The translations under genes and the position numbers were made by a program. The notes below the pieces were generated by a model. It saw only the letters and a program-made list of their open reading frames with translations, was not told the origin of the DNA and made no database searches. 47,215 nt of DNA, from contig CAYPQM010000028.1 of NCBI GenBank assembly GCA_964412845.1, positions 1 through 47,215 of the forward strand, given 5' to 3'. Numbering within the stretch: the stretch's first letter is position 1; each line of letters begins with the position of its first letter. Below are positions 1 through 8,381 of this stretch, one piece after another. This stretch comes from JAWWPY01 sp964412845. Its GTDB lineage: Bacteria > Actinomycetota > Actinomycetes > Streptosporangiales > Streptosporangiaceae.

Positions 1-480
1 GACACGGCCAGCGCGCTGTACTCCGTCGATGACTTCACCCAGTTCGTCACCATCCAGACCGAGACCGCTGTGCGGCACATCGCGTCCAGCTACCCCTACG
101 ACAACCGGGGCAGCGGCGCACTGTCGCTGCGCGACAACGCCGAGGAAATCACCGGCAAGCTCTCCACCGAGATCGCCGCGCGGGTCGCATCGGCCGGCGT
201 GCACATCATCGAATCCCGCCTCACCCGGCTGTCCTACGCCCCGGAGATCGCCCAGGCCATGCTGCGCCAGCAGCAGGCCAGCGCCGTCGTCGGCGCCCGG
301 GCGCGGATCGTGGAAGGCGCGGTCGGCATGGTCCAGCTGGCCCTGCAGCGGCTGCAGGAAGAGGGCGTCGTCGAACTGGATGAGGAACGCAAGGCGACGA
401 TGGTCTCCAACCTGCTCGTGGTCCTGTGCAGCGAGCAGGCCACCCAGCCCGTCGTCAACACCGGCACCCTCTACCAGTGA
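1..480 (+). CDS. SPFH/band-7 family protein, C-terminal part
   Basis: The frame is open from the first base and ends in TGA at 480, so only the last 159 residues are present. The visible part is the end of an SPFH (stomatin/prohibitin/flotillin) domain followed by an alternating charged Ala/Glu/Gln helix (ITGKLSTEIAARVASAGVHI, then the MLRQQQASAVVGARARIVEG region) typical of flotillin-like membrane scaffold proteins. It is followed 34 bp later by a small ribbon-helix-helix gene, a pairing I recall from actinobacteria. The N-terminal membrane anchor lies outside the window. The family call is firm; the cellular role is not known. Confidence 0.8.
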   Translation, partial: DTASALYSVDDFTQFVTIQTETAVRHIASSYPYDNRGSGALSLRDNAEEITGKLSTEIAARVASAGVHIIESRLTRLSYAPEIAQAMLRQQQASAVVGARARIVEGAVGMVQLALQRLQEEGVVELDEERKATMVSNLLVVLCSEQATQPVVNTGTLYQ

Positions 481-514
481 CGGCTCGGCCCGTGACCACC
501 GGCACGGAACCGCA

Positions 515-757
515 GTGACCGAACGCAAAAGCGTCCTGCTGCGCCTGGATCCCGCCGTCCACGACGCCCTGGCCCGATGGGCCAGCGACGAGCTGCGCAG
601 CACCAACGCCCAGATCGAGTTCCTCCTGCGCCGGGCACTCGCCGACGCCGGGCGGCTGCCCGGCCGGGCCGGACCGATGCGCCCCCGCGGCCGGCCACCC
701 GCCGCAAGCCAGTCTGGAACCAGCCGGCCGTCACCGGCCGACGACCCGCCCGGCTAA
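515..757 (+). CDS. small ribbon-helix-helix (Arc/MetJ-like) protein
   Basis: 80 residues from GTG 515, 34 bp after the SPFH gene and probably co-transcribed. The first half reads ERKSVLLRLDPAVHDALARW, a beta strand plus helix as in Arc/CopG-type ribbon-helix-helix proteins that bind DNA as dimers. A second helix follows (DELRSTNAQIEFLLRRALADAGR). The last 25 residues are a disordered Pro/Arg/Ser tail. No toxin gene lies next to it, so an antitoxin role is not supported; a local regulator or partner of the SPFH protein is more likely. Confidence 0.75.
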   Translation: MTERKSVLLRLDPAVHDALARWASDELRSTNAQIEFLLRRALADAGRLPGRAGPMRPRGRPPAASQSGTSRPSPADDPPG

Positions 758-924
758 CGCTGGCGGCGGCAACCGCGCTGGCGGCCGGTCCCGGTCGGGA
801 CAGGAAAGCCAGGCGGCAAATGCCGGTGAGACCGTAGCGCGCCACGCCCGGGGAAGGCCTGTCCCCCGAAGTGGGCCAGGTTGACGTCTGGCGGCCCTCC
901 GGCAGAGCCAACTGGCAGGCGCGA

Positions 925-2094
925 TCAGATCCGGGTGAAGAACTCCAGCTCGCGCAGCGCCACCGCCTGGCCCTTCTGACCGGGGTACGCATCTTTGATC
1001 ACGACGGTGATGGCCGTGACGCGGCGCAGGGTGACCAGGCGATTCTGGAAGCTGGGCGTGTCGTCGAAGGCCAGCGTCACCGGTGGCCGGCCGTCGGCGG
1101 TGACCTCGATCGTCCGGGGGCGGGCCTGGCGGCGGTAGGCGGCGGCCGGCTCACCGGACAGCACGCCGATACGGTCGATCCGCTGCGGGCTGGCGAACCG
1201 GATGGTGAGCGTGGCCCCGGTGCCGTCGTGGCCCTCGGTCAGCCAGTACGTCTGCTGCACCCCGTCGATCGCCAGCTTGGCGCGGTGACCAGGTACCGAG
1301 GATGAGGCCGCGGCGCTGACCGGTACCACGTCGGTGTAGCGCTGGGTGAGCTGGACCTGGGTCCGGTGCGCCAGCCCGAACGCGTGGGTGGTCAGCCACA
1401 TCCGCGCGGGGCCGAGCCCGACCCCGAGCACCCCCGCGGCCAGCAGCAGCGGCGCGAACCGGCTCAGCACCAGCCGCCTGGGCCGCTTGACCCGGCGGAT
1501 GCGCTGCCCGGCGGCACCAGCGAGGGAGCCCAGGTGCGGGCTGGCCAGATGCGGGCTGGCCAGGTGCGGGCTGGCCAGGTGCGGGCTGGCCAGGTGCGGG
1601 CTGGCCAGGTGGGCGGCGGCGGGCGGGGTGAGCGTGGCCGGGCCGGCCACGCTGCCGGCCGCCGCGGCGGAGGCGGCCGGGCCGGATACCGCGCTGTGGC
1701 TCAGGAAACCGCGCGGCCGGTCGCCGGCCGCATAGGAACGGCGGCCGCGCAGCCGGGACAGCAGGCGCCGCCACCAGCCCGGAGCGGACCCCGGCCCGGA
1801 ACCACCCGCCCGCAGCAGTTCACCGCAGGACCGGCAGAACGTGCGGCCCTCGGGATTGCGCACGCCGCAGGCCGAGCAGTACGGGCCCGCATGGACCGGC
1901 TCGGTCACCAGCGGCACCGGGTCCGGCCTGGGCCGCTCCGCGACGGGCTGGCGGGCCGCGTGCGGCCGGCTGCCATCGGCCGCGCTGGCCGTGGCCTCGA
2001 CCGGCTGGCCTGACCATTCGAGCAGGGCCCCGCACGACGAGCAGAAGCCGTCCACCGACGCGGCAGAATTTCCGCATTCGCTACAGACGATCAT
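925..2094 (-). CDS. Zinc-ribbon / TM / F5-8-type-C membrane protein of the CIS cluster (CisA-like candidate)
   Basis: 389 residues; ATG 2094 chosen because it overlaps the TGA of the upstream gpI-like gene by 4 bp and begins directly with a zinc ribbon. Two C4 zinc ribbons lie at about 4-25 and 73-94, followed by a Pro/Ala-rich linker containing five to six ASPHL repeats (162-190), a basic stretch (199-208), one transmembrane helix (about 209-232), and a C-terminal beta-sandwich (about 258-389) resembling F5/8 type C/discoidin-like glycan-binding domains. Topology is predicted N-in, C-out. It is the last gene of the CIS operon. From memory, Streptomyces CIS loci encode a membrane protein, CisA, that recruits the particle to the membrane; this gene has a fitting layout and position, but the equivalence is inference. 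Confidence 0.75.
   Translation of the reverse strand: MIVCSECGNSAASVDGFCSSCGALLEWSGQPVEATASAADGSRPHAARQPVAERPRPDPVPLVTEPVHAGPYCSACGVRNPEGRTFCRSCGELLRAGGSGPGSAPGWWRRLLSRLRGRRSYAAGDRPRGFLSHSAVSGPAASAAAAGSVAGPATLTPPAAAHLASPHLASPHLASPHLASPHLASPHLGSLAGAAGQRIRRVKRPRRLVLSRFAPLLLAAGVLGVGLGPARMWLTTHAFGLAHRTQVQLTQRYTDVVPVSAAASSSVPGHRAKLAIDGVQQTYWLTEGHDGTGATLTIRFASPQRIDRIGVLSGEPAAAYRRQARPRTIEVTADGRPPVTLAFDDTPSFQNRLVTLRRVTAITVVIKDAYPGQKGQAVALRELEFFTRI
1531..1605 (-). repeat. 15-bp tandem repeat, five copies
   Basis: Five head-to-tail copies of a 15-bp unit (CAGGTGCGGGCTGGC on the plus strand; the second copy has one A for G). In the coding strand each unit encodes ASPHL, so copy-number change would lengthen or shorten the cytoplasmic linker of the membrane protein without breaking the frame. 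Confidence 0.95.
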
Positions 2095-2633
2095 GACTCC
2101 ACCATTTCGATCCGAAGCTGACTGAACAGGGGAAGGGCGGGCTCGGCCGCGGCGCGGGCACACGCCGCCAGGACAGCCGGATCCCGGCCGACAGGAACCA
2201 CAACGGTGATCGTGACCACCGGGTCAAACGGCGGGGACACCGCCGCGCCCGGGGTGACGGACCAGGTCACGGCGCCGGACTCGGCGACCGTGATCTGGTC
2301 CGCGGGCACGCAGGTAGCCGCCGCCACCACGGCGCGCAGGCCCGCGGCGGTACCCCGGGTGCGGTACGCATGCACCGCGCCCGCGACCCGGGCTCGCTGC
2401 GGCTGTTCACCCTGGTCGCCGGGGCCGCCATCCACCCCGACCAGGGCGCCGAGCCAGCCGAGAAAGTCACCCGGTGCCAGCCACGGGTCCAGGTAGGCGG
2501 CGAAGCAGTCCAGCGCCGTGACCGCTGGCCCGAGCAGTTCGTCGAACGCGGCGCACAGGCCGAGGAACAGCGGATCCTCGTGGAACAGCGCGGGCACCGG
2601 CCCGCTGACCCGGTACGCCGCACTCCCGCTCAT
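2091..2633 (-). CDS. Phage tail protein, P2 gpI/TIGR02242-like baseplate component
   Basis: 180 residues. The N-terminal segment (ALFHEDPLFLGLCAAFDELLG, then YLDPWLAPGDFLGWLGALVG) is typical of the TIGR02242/gpI-like tail proteins that sit on the outer baseplate wedge. The central ARVAGAVHAYRTRGTAAGL stretch matches the conserved core of this family, and a beta-rich C-terminal half follows. It overlaps gpJ upstream (ATGA, 2630-2633) and the membrane-protein gene downstream (2091-2094) by 4 bp each, so it is translationally coupled. In Afp/PVC nomenclature it would fall near Afp12; exact homology is not certain. Confidence 0.82.
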   Translation of the reverse strand: MSGSAAYRVSGPVPALFHEDPLFLGLCAAFDELLGPAVTALDCFAAYLDPWLAPGDFLGWLGALVGVDGGPGDQGEQPQRARVAGAVHAYRTRGTAAGLRAVVAAATCVPADQITVAESGAVTWSVTPGAAVSPPFDPVVTITVVVPVGRDPAVLAACARAAAEPALPLFSQLRIEMVES

Positions 2634-4582
2634 GGCCGCACCTGCACCTGGTGGTCGAAGGAGAACGGAAGCTCGTCCGCGGCCACCTCGACATGCTGCG
2701 CTGCCTCGGCGCGGGCTCCGGTGACCGGGTCGGCCGGGTAGAGCCTGGCGTCCTCCACGTAATCCAGGTCCGGCAGCCCGGCCAGCGCGCCGTGCACATC
2801 GCCGAGCGTGACCGGCCGCCCGAACGGCCAGCCGGATCCCTGCGGCCCGCCGTCACGTGGGTGCAGCCACCGGTACAACGCGGCCAGCGCATCCTCGGCC
2901 AGCACGTCACAGTCACGGTCCCGCCGGGCGCGCAGCCGCACCGCGATGGTGACGCCGCGATAGCGCGGCGGTTCCACCACGACGCGGGTACCCACCAGGC
3001 GGCGGCTGTCCAGCGCGGCCGCGATCCGGCCGAGCAGTTCCTTGTCCGGGGTCAGCGCACGGAAAGGCAGCCGCCCTGGGCCGTAACCGGCCACGTCCGG
3101 CAGCACCAGCACCCGGACCGGGCCGGCCGGCTGCTGCGGCGGCACGCAATGCACGCGCACCGCCGCGCCCGCCGCGTCGCCCGCGATCACCTCGAAATCC
3201 TCGGCGGTCACCGCCCGCTCGCAGGTGCGCAACGTGCGGCCCGCCCGCAGCTTCGCCTCGTCCACCGTCTCACCGTCACGGCCCCCACCGGCCGGCTGCC
3301 GATTGGCCGCTGACTTCACGTAAGGGATCGGCGTGCGCAGCACGGTCAGCGCACCGGCCCGCACGTTCCCGGCGCTGCCGCCGCCGGTCCAGTACTCGAG
3401 CAGCCGGACCGTGGCGCCCTCGGCAGGTATCCGCCCGTGGCTGCGCAGCAAACCATCAGCCAGCCGGACCGCCGGCCCGAATTCGACGACAGCGGAGGTG
3501 TGGTCCAGCCGGAAATGCGGGTCGTCCCGGCCGCTGGCGGCGAAGTCGGGGACGCAGCGCCACGGCTGCCAGCCGTCGTCCGACGAGACCTCGAGAACCG
3601 GCGCGGGCCCGATGTCCAGGACCGGCTTCCGGGCCAGCGGGAAGCACTGGCCCGCTGACCCGTCTGCCTCACCAAGCACGTCGCAGCGCACCCGGTCGGC
3701 ATGGATCGCGGCCGCCGTCGCGCCCACGCACGCGGCGGACAGCCGGGACAGAACCGGACTGGAACTGTACGCGGGATACCCGTCCGCTGACTCCGTCACC
3801 ACGGCCCGCAGCCACGCGGCCCGGATGCCGTTGATGAGGGAGGTGGCATGTCCCGGGGGCAGGTGCAGCAGGATGTCACCCGGCCGGTTCAGTCCGCCGG
3901 TGCTGTCCTGCTCCACCTCGCACTCGGTCCAGCCGGATCCGGTGAACCCCTCCCAGCGCAGCGGCGGGTGGTCGGGGTGCACGCCGATGCCCTCGATCTC
4001 GCTGTCGGTCCGCAGCAGCACGACACCGCGCGGCGCGGCGGCGGACAGGCCCACGTACAGCCGGTCACCCGGCCGCGGCACCACGGAGAAGCAGGAAACC
4101 CGCTCGCCCTGAGCCAGGGCCGGGCTGAGGTCGGCGAGCTTGCTCGGCTCATCGCCTACCGCCGGGGCGGCCCGCAGTTCGGCGAGCGACAACGCCGCGA
4201 TCTCCAGGTCGGCCAGCGTGCTGAACGAGATCTGTTCCTCGCCGGGCAGCCGCCGCGTCGCCACCTGGGTACCCGCGGGCACCCTGATCGGCTCGGGCCG
4301 CGGCGCGGAAAGCCGGAAGGTCAGGTCCGCCCGGGCCGCGGCGGGCGGCCGCAACGTAATCCCGAGCAGGTCGAGGAACTTGCGGTAATGCCGCTCCGGC
4401 ACCTGGTTCAGCCGGTAGCCAAGCTGGTCGGCGATGGTGGCGACGGCCTCGATCAGGGTGACCCCCGGATCATGCACATTGTGGTCGGTCCAGGCCGGGA
4501 TGCGGCGCTGGATGAGCCGCTTCGCGTCATCCACGAAATCCTGGAATCGCCGGTCATCGAGGTTGGGAGCGGGCAGCGGCAT
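2630..4582 (-). CDS. Baseplate assembly protein gpJ (Afp11/T4 gp6-like)
   Basis: 650 residues from ATG 4582, giving the family-typical start MPLPAPNLDDRRFQDFVDDA. The section around residues 20-65 (RIPAWTDHNVHDPGVTLIEA, then DQLGYRLNQVPERHY) is the hallmark of gpJ-like baseplate wedge proteins in contractile injection systems; it assembles with gp25 around the spike. The frame is open about 200 bp further upstream, but that would overlap gp25 and lacks family similarity. The gene starts 4 bp after the gp25 stop and overlaps the gpI-like gene at its end. Length fits the family. Confidence 0.92.
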   Translation of the reverse strand: MPLPAPNLDDRRFQDFVDDAKRLIQRRIPAWTDHNVHDPGVTLIEAVATIADQLGYRLNQVPERHYRKFLDLLGITLRPPAAARADLTFRLSAPRPEPIRVPAGTQVATRRLPGEEQISFSTLADLEIAALSLAELRAAPAVGDEPSKLADLSPALAQGERVSCFSVVPRPGDRLYVGLSAAAPRGVVLLRTDSEIEGIGVHPDHPPLRWEGFTGSGWTECEVEQDSTGGLNRPGDILLHLPPGHATSLINGIRAAWLRAVVTESADGYPAYSSSPVLSRLSAACVGATAAAIHADRVRCDVLGEADGSAGQCFPLARKPVLDIGPAPVLEVSSDDGWQPWRCVPDFAASGRDDPHFRLDHTSAVVEFGPAVRLADGLLRSHGRIPAEGATVRLLEYWTGGGSAGNVRAGALTVLRTPIPYVKSAANRQPAGGGRDGETVDEAKLRAGRTLRTCERAVTAEDFEVIAGDAAGAAVRVHCVPPQQPAGPVRVLVLPDVAGYGPGRLPFRALTPDKELLGRIAAALDSRRLVGTRVVVEPPRYRGVTIAVRLRARRDRDCDVLAEDALAALYRWLHPRDGGPQGSGWPFGRPVTLGDVHGALAGLPDLDYVEDARLYPADPVTGARAEAAQHVEVAADELPFSFDHQVQVRP

Positions 4583-4586
4583 CTGC

Positions 4587-4988
4587 TCACTCCTCGGGGA
4601 TCGAGTAGAACGGGAACACGAGGTTGCGCCGGTCATTGGTCGCCTTGACCCGGTAGGCGACGGCGATTCCGAGCACATGCGCCTGGTCGGGCAGCGGCGC
4701 GGCAGTGACCCCGGTGACGTCGATCCGCGGCTCCCAGCGGGCCAGCGAGGCGCGTACCTCGGCGGCGACCTTGCCGGCCAGTGCCGCATCCACGGTGTCG
4801 AAAACCAGGTCGTGGATACCGCAGCCGTACTCGGGGCGTTGCGGCCGCTCGCCGTAGGAGGTGCCGAGGATGAGCCGGACCGCTTCCTCTATCTCCTGCT
4901 CACCGCCGGAAAGCACGAACGAGCCCGCACTGTCCAGCCGCAGCGGGAACGCCCAGCCGCGGCCGGTGAAGTCGCTGCCTGATGCCAT
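4587..4988 (-). CDS. Baseplate wedge protein, GPW/gp25 family (Afp9-like)
   Basis: 133 residues. It starts with FTGRGWAFPLRLDSAGSFVL and carries the gp25 core (EEAVRLILGTSYGERPQRPE, then YGCGIHDLVFDTVD), where the EIEEAVRLIL...GER.....G signature is conserved from T4 gp25 to T6SS TssE and Afp9. gp25 joins the sheath ring to the baseplate. It sits 1 bp after the PAAR gene in the operon and 4 bp before gpJ. Length is normal for the family and the assignment is firm. Confidence 0.95.
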   Translation of the reverse strand: MASGSDFTGRGWAFPLRLDSAGSFVLSGGEQEIEEAVRLILGTSYGERPQRPEYGCGIHDLVFDTVDAALAGKVAAEVRASLARWEPRIDVTGVTAAPLPDQAHVLGIAVAYRVKATNDRRNLVFPFYSIPEE

Positions 4989-4989
4989 C

Positions 4990-5382
4990 TCAGCCTCCGA
5001 TCAGTACCGAGGCCACGCTGCCGGTGAGGGTGCCCACCGGCTGGCCGCAGCAGGTGGCCTGGGACCCGGTACGGGCGGCGGGCACCCCGCCGAAAAGCAC
5101 GCTCGCGGAGCCCTGGGTGATCACGGCCTGCTGCATGGGCGGTGCGAAGAACGGATCGGCGGGGTGCAGGCCGACATGCGGTGGCGTGTTGTAGCCGGTC
5201 GCCGCGATGACAACGGCCGGCCTGCCGCCGATCAGCACGCTCGGGCACACGCCGAGGGTGACGGGTGCGGCGAACGGCAGCGGAGGGGCGGGCTGCGGCT
5301 CACCGGAGGCCGGATTCGGCATCAGGTGCACCGGGCACGTCCCGGTCACCTGATCACCGGCCACGGCCGCTGGAGTACCCAT
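4990..5382 (-). CDS. PAAR-repeat spike-tip protein (Afp10-like)
   Basis: 130 residues with PAAR-type beta turns: TPAAVAGDQVTGTCPVHL at the N-terminus, SVLIGGRPAVVI in the middle and ASVLFGGVPAARTGS plus SVASVLIGG at the end. PAAR proteins form the pointed, metal-stabilised tip on the VgrG spike; Cys16, His19 and the later Cys pair could serve as metal ligands. The gene lies 24 bp downstream of the VgrG-like gene and 1 bp upstream of gp25, the usual CIS order. There is no C-terminal effector extension, so it appears to be a structural tip only. Confidence 0.93.
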   Translation of the reverse strand: MGTPAAVAGDQVTGTCPVHLMPNPASGEPQPAPPLPFAAPVTLGVCPSVLIGGRPAVVIAATGYNTPPHVGLHPADPFFAPPMQQAVITQGSASVLFGGVPAARTGSQATCCGQPVGTLTGSVASVLIGG

Positions 5383-5406
5383 CGCGATCAGCTCCCTTCC
5401 AGGTTG

Positions 5407-7155
5407 TCAGTTGAGTTGGACCACGTCGCCGGACACCCGGACCGAGGGACCGCCGTCGATCGTCACCCCGGTCTGGCCGGCCAGCGAGAGGCGGCCTGAC
5501 GCCTGGATGCTCACGTCGCCGTCGCTGGTGATCTGCACCTGGCTGCTGCCGCTGATCGTGACCGAGCCCGAGCTGTCGATGGTGATCGAGGTCTGGGCCG
5601 CGTCGAGGGTGATCTTCAGGTTGTCGTCGCCCGTGGCCAGCAGGACCTGAGGACCGCTGTCTGCATCGCAGAGCACCAGGCGGTGGCCGGTACGCGAGAC
5701 ACATGCCCGGCGCACCACCTGGCCGGCCGCCGTGTCGATCAGCTGACCGCCGAGCGGCGGCAGGTCGACCCCGTTGTACAGGCCGCCGATGACGTAGGGA
5801 GCACGCACATCGCCGTGGCTGAACGCGACGAGCACCTCGTCGCCGACCTCGGGCAGCCAGGCCAGCCCGCGCCCGTCGCCGGCCCCCGGCTGCGCGACCC
5901 GCGCCCACCAGGACTCGTAGTCGTCCGACAGCCAGGGGAAGGCCACCTTGACCCGGAACATGCCGTCCGGGTCAGCGATGTCGGTGACCTGGCCGACCAC
6001 CAGGCCGCAGACCGGCGGTCCCGCGGCCCGGTGGCTGCCCTTGGTCGCGCCCACCGAGGCCAGCCCGAGCATGGAGCGCTCCTGCCGGCCGCTGACCATG
6101 AACTCCGTGCGGTAGCCGGACTCGTCGTAGCAATGCCGGGCCGAAGTCAGCACATAGCTGCCGTCGTGCGGCCAGCCCACGCAGCCCACCTGGACCGCGG
6201 CGCCCGGCAGCAGCCGCGGGTCGCCCAGCGCGGTGCCCTCAGCCTCGGCGTGCGCGCCGGCGATCTGCTCGGCGATCGCGCTGGCCACGGTGTCGGCTTC
6301 GGCCTGGCTGGTGACCGGCCGGTCCACCACCACGTACGGCCGCGCACCGAACGCGCTGGCCAGGTCGGCGGGTGCCACCCCGATGCTGGTGCTCGAGGTC
6401 GCCGCCGCAGCCGTGCCCACCACGGCCTGCTTGCTGGCCGGATCCCAGCCGCGGACCTGGACCTCAGGTACCTGCTCGGCCGCGGTCACCCGGGGCCGGA
6501 ACCTGAGCAGGTTGCCGCCGAGCAGAAGCTGGAACGGCTGGGCGGGCGTGGCCAGATCATCGCCGCCGGACGGCGCGTCTCCGCTTGGCCGTGGCATCCG
6601 CCACTGCAGCTTGCCGCCGGAGACCGCGATCTCGTGCCCGGTCTCGTGCGCGCGGGCCCGCAGGAACTCCCAGTCGGTCAGGTTGGCTTGGCTGACGTGC
6701 TCATACACCGGGCCGCCGGTGTCCAGGTCGCCGAGATCAAGCTGGGCGTCCGCGGCGATCTGCCGGACGATGTCGGCGTCGGTCACGCCGGCGAAGGTCC
6801 TGGTGCGGCGGCCACGGCAGAGCCGGTGCAGCCGGTCATAGCCGCGCACCATCGTCCAGGTCCCGGTCGCGTCAGACTCCTGCTCCAGGGCGGTCACCTC
6901 GCCGTCCACCAGCGGGGTCAGGTCACCGTCCCCGTCCGGGGTGGCCGCCACAGTGAGCCTGCTGCCGAACGTGATGCCCGCGCGGCCGAGCACATCACGG
7001 CTGGTGTCCTGGAAATGCAGCACGAACATGCCCGGCAGGTGGACGTCGGTGTGCACTAGGACGCGGGCAAGCGCGGGGACGACATCGGCCGGCAGCGGCG
7101 AGCCGCCCACGCTCACCTGTGGCCTGCTGCCGAAACGCGGCCGGTCAGCTGCCAT
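5407..7155 (-). CDS. VgrG/gpD-like spike protein (Afp8-like)
   Basis: 582 residues from ATG 7155 (overlap of 11 bp with the LysM gene; a GTG at 7167 is possible). The N-terminal half has gpD/gp27-like features (ARVLVHTDVHLPGMFVLHFQ; the FAGVTDADIVRQIAADAQL stretch with TDWEFLRARAHETGHE). The middle carries the gp5 OB-fold signature (VCGLVVGQVTDIADPDGMFR, then VKVAFPWLSDDYESWWARVA and LPEVGDEVLVAFSHGD). The last 100 residues are a triple-strand beta-helix with repeated I/V-D/S-G-S motifs. It forms the central spike trimer that carries the PAAR tip. Typical of Streptomyces-type CIS spikes; no effector domain is visible. Confidence 0.93.
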   Translation of the reverse strand: MAADRPRFGSRPQVSVGGSPLPADVVPALARVLVHTDVHLPGMFVLHFQDTSRDVLGRAGITFGSRLTVAATPDGDGDLTPLVDGEVTALEQESDATGTWTMVRGYDRLHRLCRGRRTRTFAGVTDADIVRQIAADAQLDLGDLDTGGPVYEHVSQANLTDWEFLRARAHETGHEIAVSGGKLQWRMPRPSGDAPSGGDDLATPAQPFQLLLGGNLLRFRPRVTAAEQVPEVQVRGWDPASKQAVVGTAAAATSSTSIGVAPADLASAFGARPYVVVDRPVTSQAEADTVASAIAEQIAGAHAEAEGTALGDPRLLPGAAVQVGCVGWPHDGSYVLTSARHCYDESGYRTEFMVSGRQERSMLGLASVGATKGSHRAAGPPVCGLVVGQVTDIADPDGMFRVKVAFPWLSDDYESWWARVAQPGAGDGRGLAWLPEVGDEVLVAFSHGDVRAPYVIGGLYNGVDLPPLGGQLIDTAAGQVVRRACVSRTGHRLVLCDADSGPQVLLATGDDNLKITLDAAQTSITIDSSGSVTISGSSQVQITSDGDVSIQASGRLSLAGQTGVTIDGGPSVRVSGDVVQLN

Positions 7156-7849
7156 CTTCCCGGTCACCCCCGCTCCGGCTGAGTTCGGCCGCCCGGGTCC
7201 GCGGCGGCACCAGCAGCGTGGTGCCGACCGGTACCCGGGCCGGATCCTCGATGCCGTTGGCGACCGCGATGCCGCGCCACAACCCGGGGTCGCCGTACTC
7301 CCGGTAGGCGATGCCCGCCAGCGAGTCGCAGTCGGCCAGCACCGCGCTGCGGCGCCCCGAGATGCCACCCGAGGTGGGGTTGGTGCCCTGGGGGTCATCT
7401 GGTATCCGCTGCAGCGAGATTTCCGCGATGGCGCGCAGCGGGGTGCCGTCGGCGGCGAACATCGTGTATTCGGCCTGCACGTGCTGCAGGAAGCCGGTGA
7501 AGCCAACGCCGGTGCCCCAGCGGAAGGTAACGGTCGGCGGCTGGGGGGTGGCCGAGTCGTACGCCGACGCGGGCACGCACGTCCAGTCGAGGAGCTGCGA
7601 CACGGCGTCGTAGACCGGCCTGCTGGCCCCACCCAGGGTGTCGAACCCGTCGAAAAGCAGCCGGGCCGTGAGTATCTCCGGTCCGGTGCCGACGAACTGG
7701 GGACGCGGGGCGCGCCGCGAGCCCCTGGTCGGATGGGAGGACCAGGTGGACGTCTTGCTCAGCTGCAGCGTCGAGGGGTTGAACTGGCACGGCACTGTCG
7801 TGCCGTCCGAGCCGGTCAGCACCGCCCGGACAATCGCGTCGCCGCTCAT
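7145..7849 (-). CDS. LysM-domain tail/baseplate hub protein (Afp7-like)
   Basis: 234 residues. The N-terminal domain (VPCQFNPSTLQLSKTSTW and the TARLLFDGFDT stretch) is characteristic of contractile-tail hub proteins of the Afp7/T4 gp53 type. A LysM domain occupies about 178-222 (DSLAGIAYREYGDPGLWRGI, then ARVPVGTTLLVPP). In CIS particles this protein links the tube initiator to the spike and baseplate, and the LysM acts as a structural module rather than necessarily binding peptidoglycan. It ends inside the VgrG-like gene (11 bp overlap), indicating coupled translation. Confidence 0.9.
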   Translation of the reverse strand: MSGDAIVRAVLTGSDGTTVPCQFNPSTLQLSKTSTWSSHPTRGSRRAPRPQFVGTGPEILTARLLFDGFDTLGGASRPVYDAVSQLLDWTCVPASAYDSATPQPPTVTFRWGTGVGFTGFLQHVQAEYTMFAADGTPLRAIAEISLQRIPDDPQGTNPTSGGISGRRSAVLADCDSLAGIAYREYGDPGLWRGIAVANGIEDPARVPVGTTLLVPPRTRAAELSRSGGDREDGS

Positions 7850-7870
7850 CTGCCGGTCACCGCCGCCCCG

Positions 7871-8302
7871 TCATGACGCGAACCCCTGGTGAGCGAGTTC
7901 GAGGGTCTCGACCGCGGTGGCCTCCCCCTCCGGGCCGGTGGTGAGCCTGGGTCCGCTGTACCGGACCGGCCAGGCACCCTGCAGCGTCCAGCTAGTCACC
8001 ATCGCGCGGTTTCCGTCGTAGAGCTGGATCACCGCGGTCCGCCGGGCGGGCTGGCGCTGCTGCTGGCTGAACCACGCCGCGAGCTTTCCGCTCTCCGCGT
8101 CGACCGACCTGCTGAGCTGGACGTTGCTGTAGCTGAGCCGTCCGGGCAGCCTGGCCACCGTGCCGTTGTCGCCGCCCTCTTGCCATTCCAGCGCCTCGTA
8201 CTGCGCTTCCAGGCCTGAGCAGCCGGTGAAGGTGGCGACGGGGACACCGTCGATCTGCACGTCGAAACTGAGCGAGATCCCCGGAGCCTTCGGCTGTGTC
8301 AC
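7871..8302 (-). CDS. Second inner-tube / tube-initiation protein (Afp5-like, T4 gp19 fold)
   Basis: 143 residues with the gp19/Hcp-like tube signature: SFDVQIDGVPVATFTGCSGL, then RLPGRLSYSNVQLSRSV and a beta-rich end (AVIQLYDGNRAMVTSWTLQG). It differs from the main tube protein (12465-12902) and sits next to the LysM and spike genes, which is the position of Afp5, the ring that starts the inner tube on the baseplate. It begins 80 bp after the giant low-complexity gene, across a 16-bp tandem repeat, so its expression may be set partly separately. Confidence 0.92.
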   Translation of the reverse strand: MTQPKAPGISLSFDVQIDGVPVATFTGCSGLEAQYEALEWQEGGDNGTVARLPGRLSYSNVQLSRSVDAESGKLAAWFSQQQRQPARRTAVIQLYDGNRAMVTSWTLQGAWPVRYSGPRLTTGPEGEATAVETLELAHQGFAS

Positions 8303-8311
8303 GGTGTCTCC

Positions 8312-8375
8312 TGTGCGGTGTCGGCGGTGTGCGGTGTCGGCGGTGTGCGGTGTCGGCGGTGTGCGGGGTCGGCGG
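8312..8375. repeat. 16-bp tandem repeat, four copies, in the CIS operon
   Basis: Four head-to-tail copies of TGTGCGGTGTCGGCGG (the fourth has one T-to-G change) fill the 79-bp spacer between the giant Pro/Gly-rich gene (stop at 8382) and the start of the second tube gene (8302). This is just upstream of the tube gene's ribosome-binding region, so repeat number could alter leader length or translation. Confidence 0.95.
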
Positions 8376-8381
8376 TCGGGG

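Noticed and set aside
1531..1605. Possible CRISPR-like array
   Set aside because: 15-bp head-to-tail repeats without spacers, in frame in a coding gene. No CRISPR array or cas gene was seen anywhere in the window.
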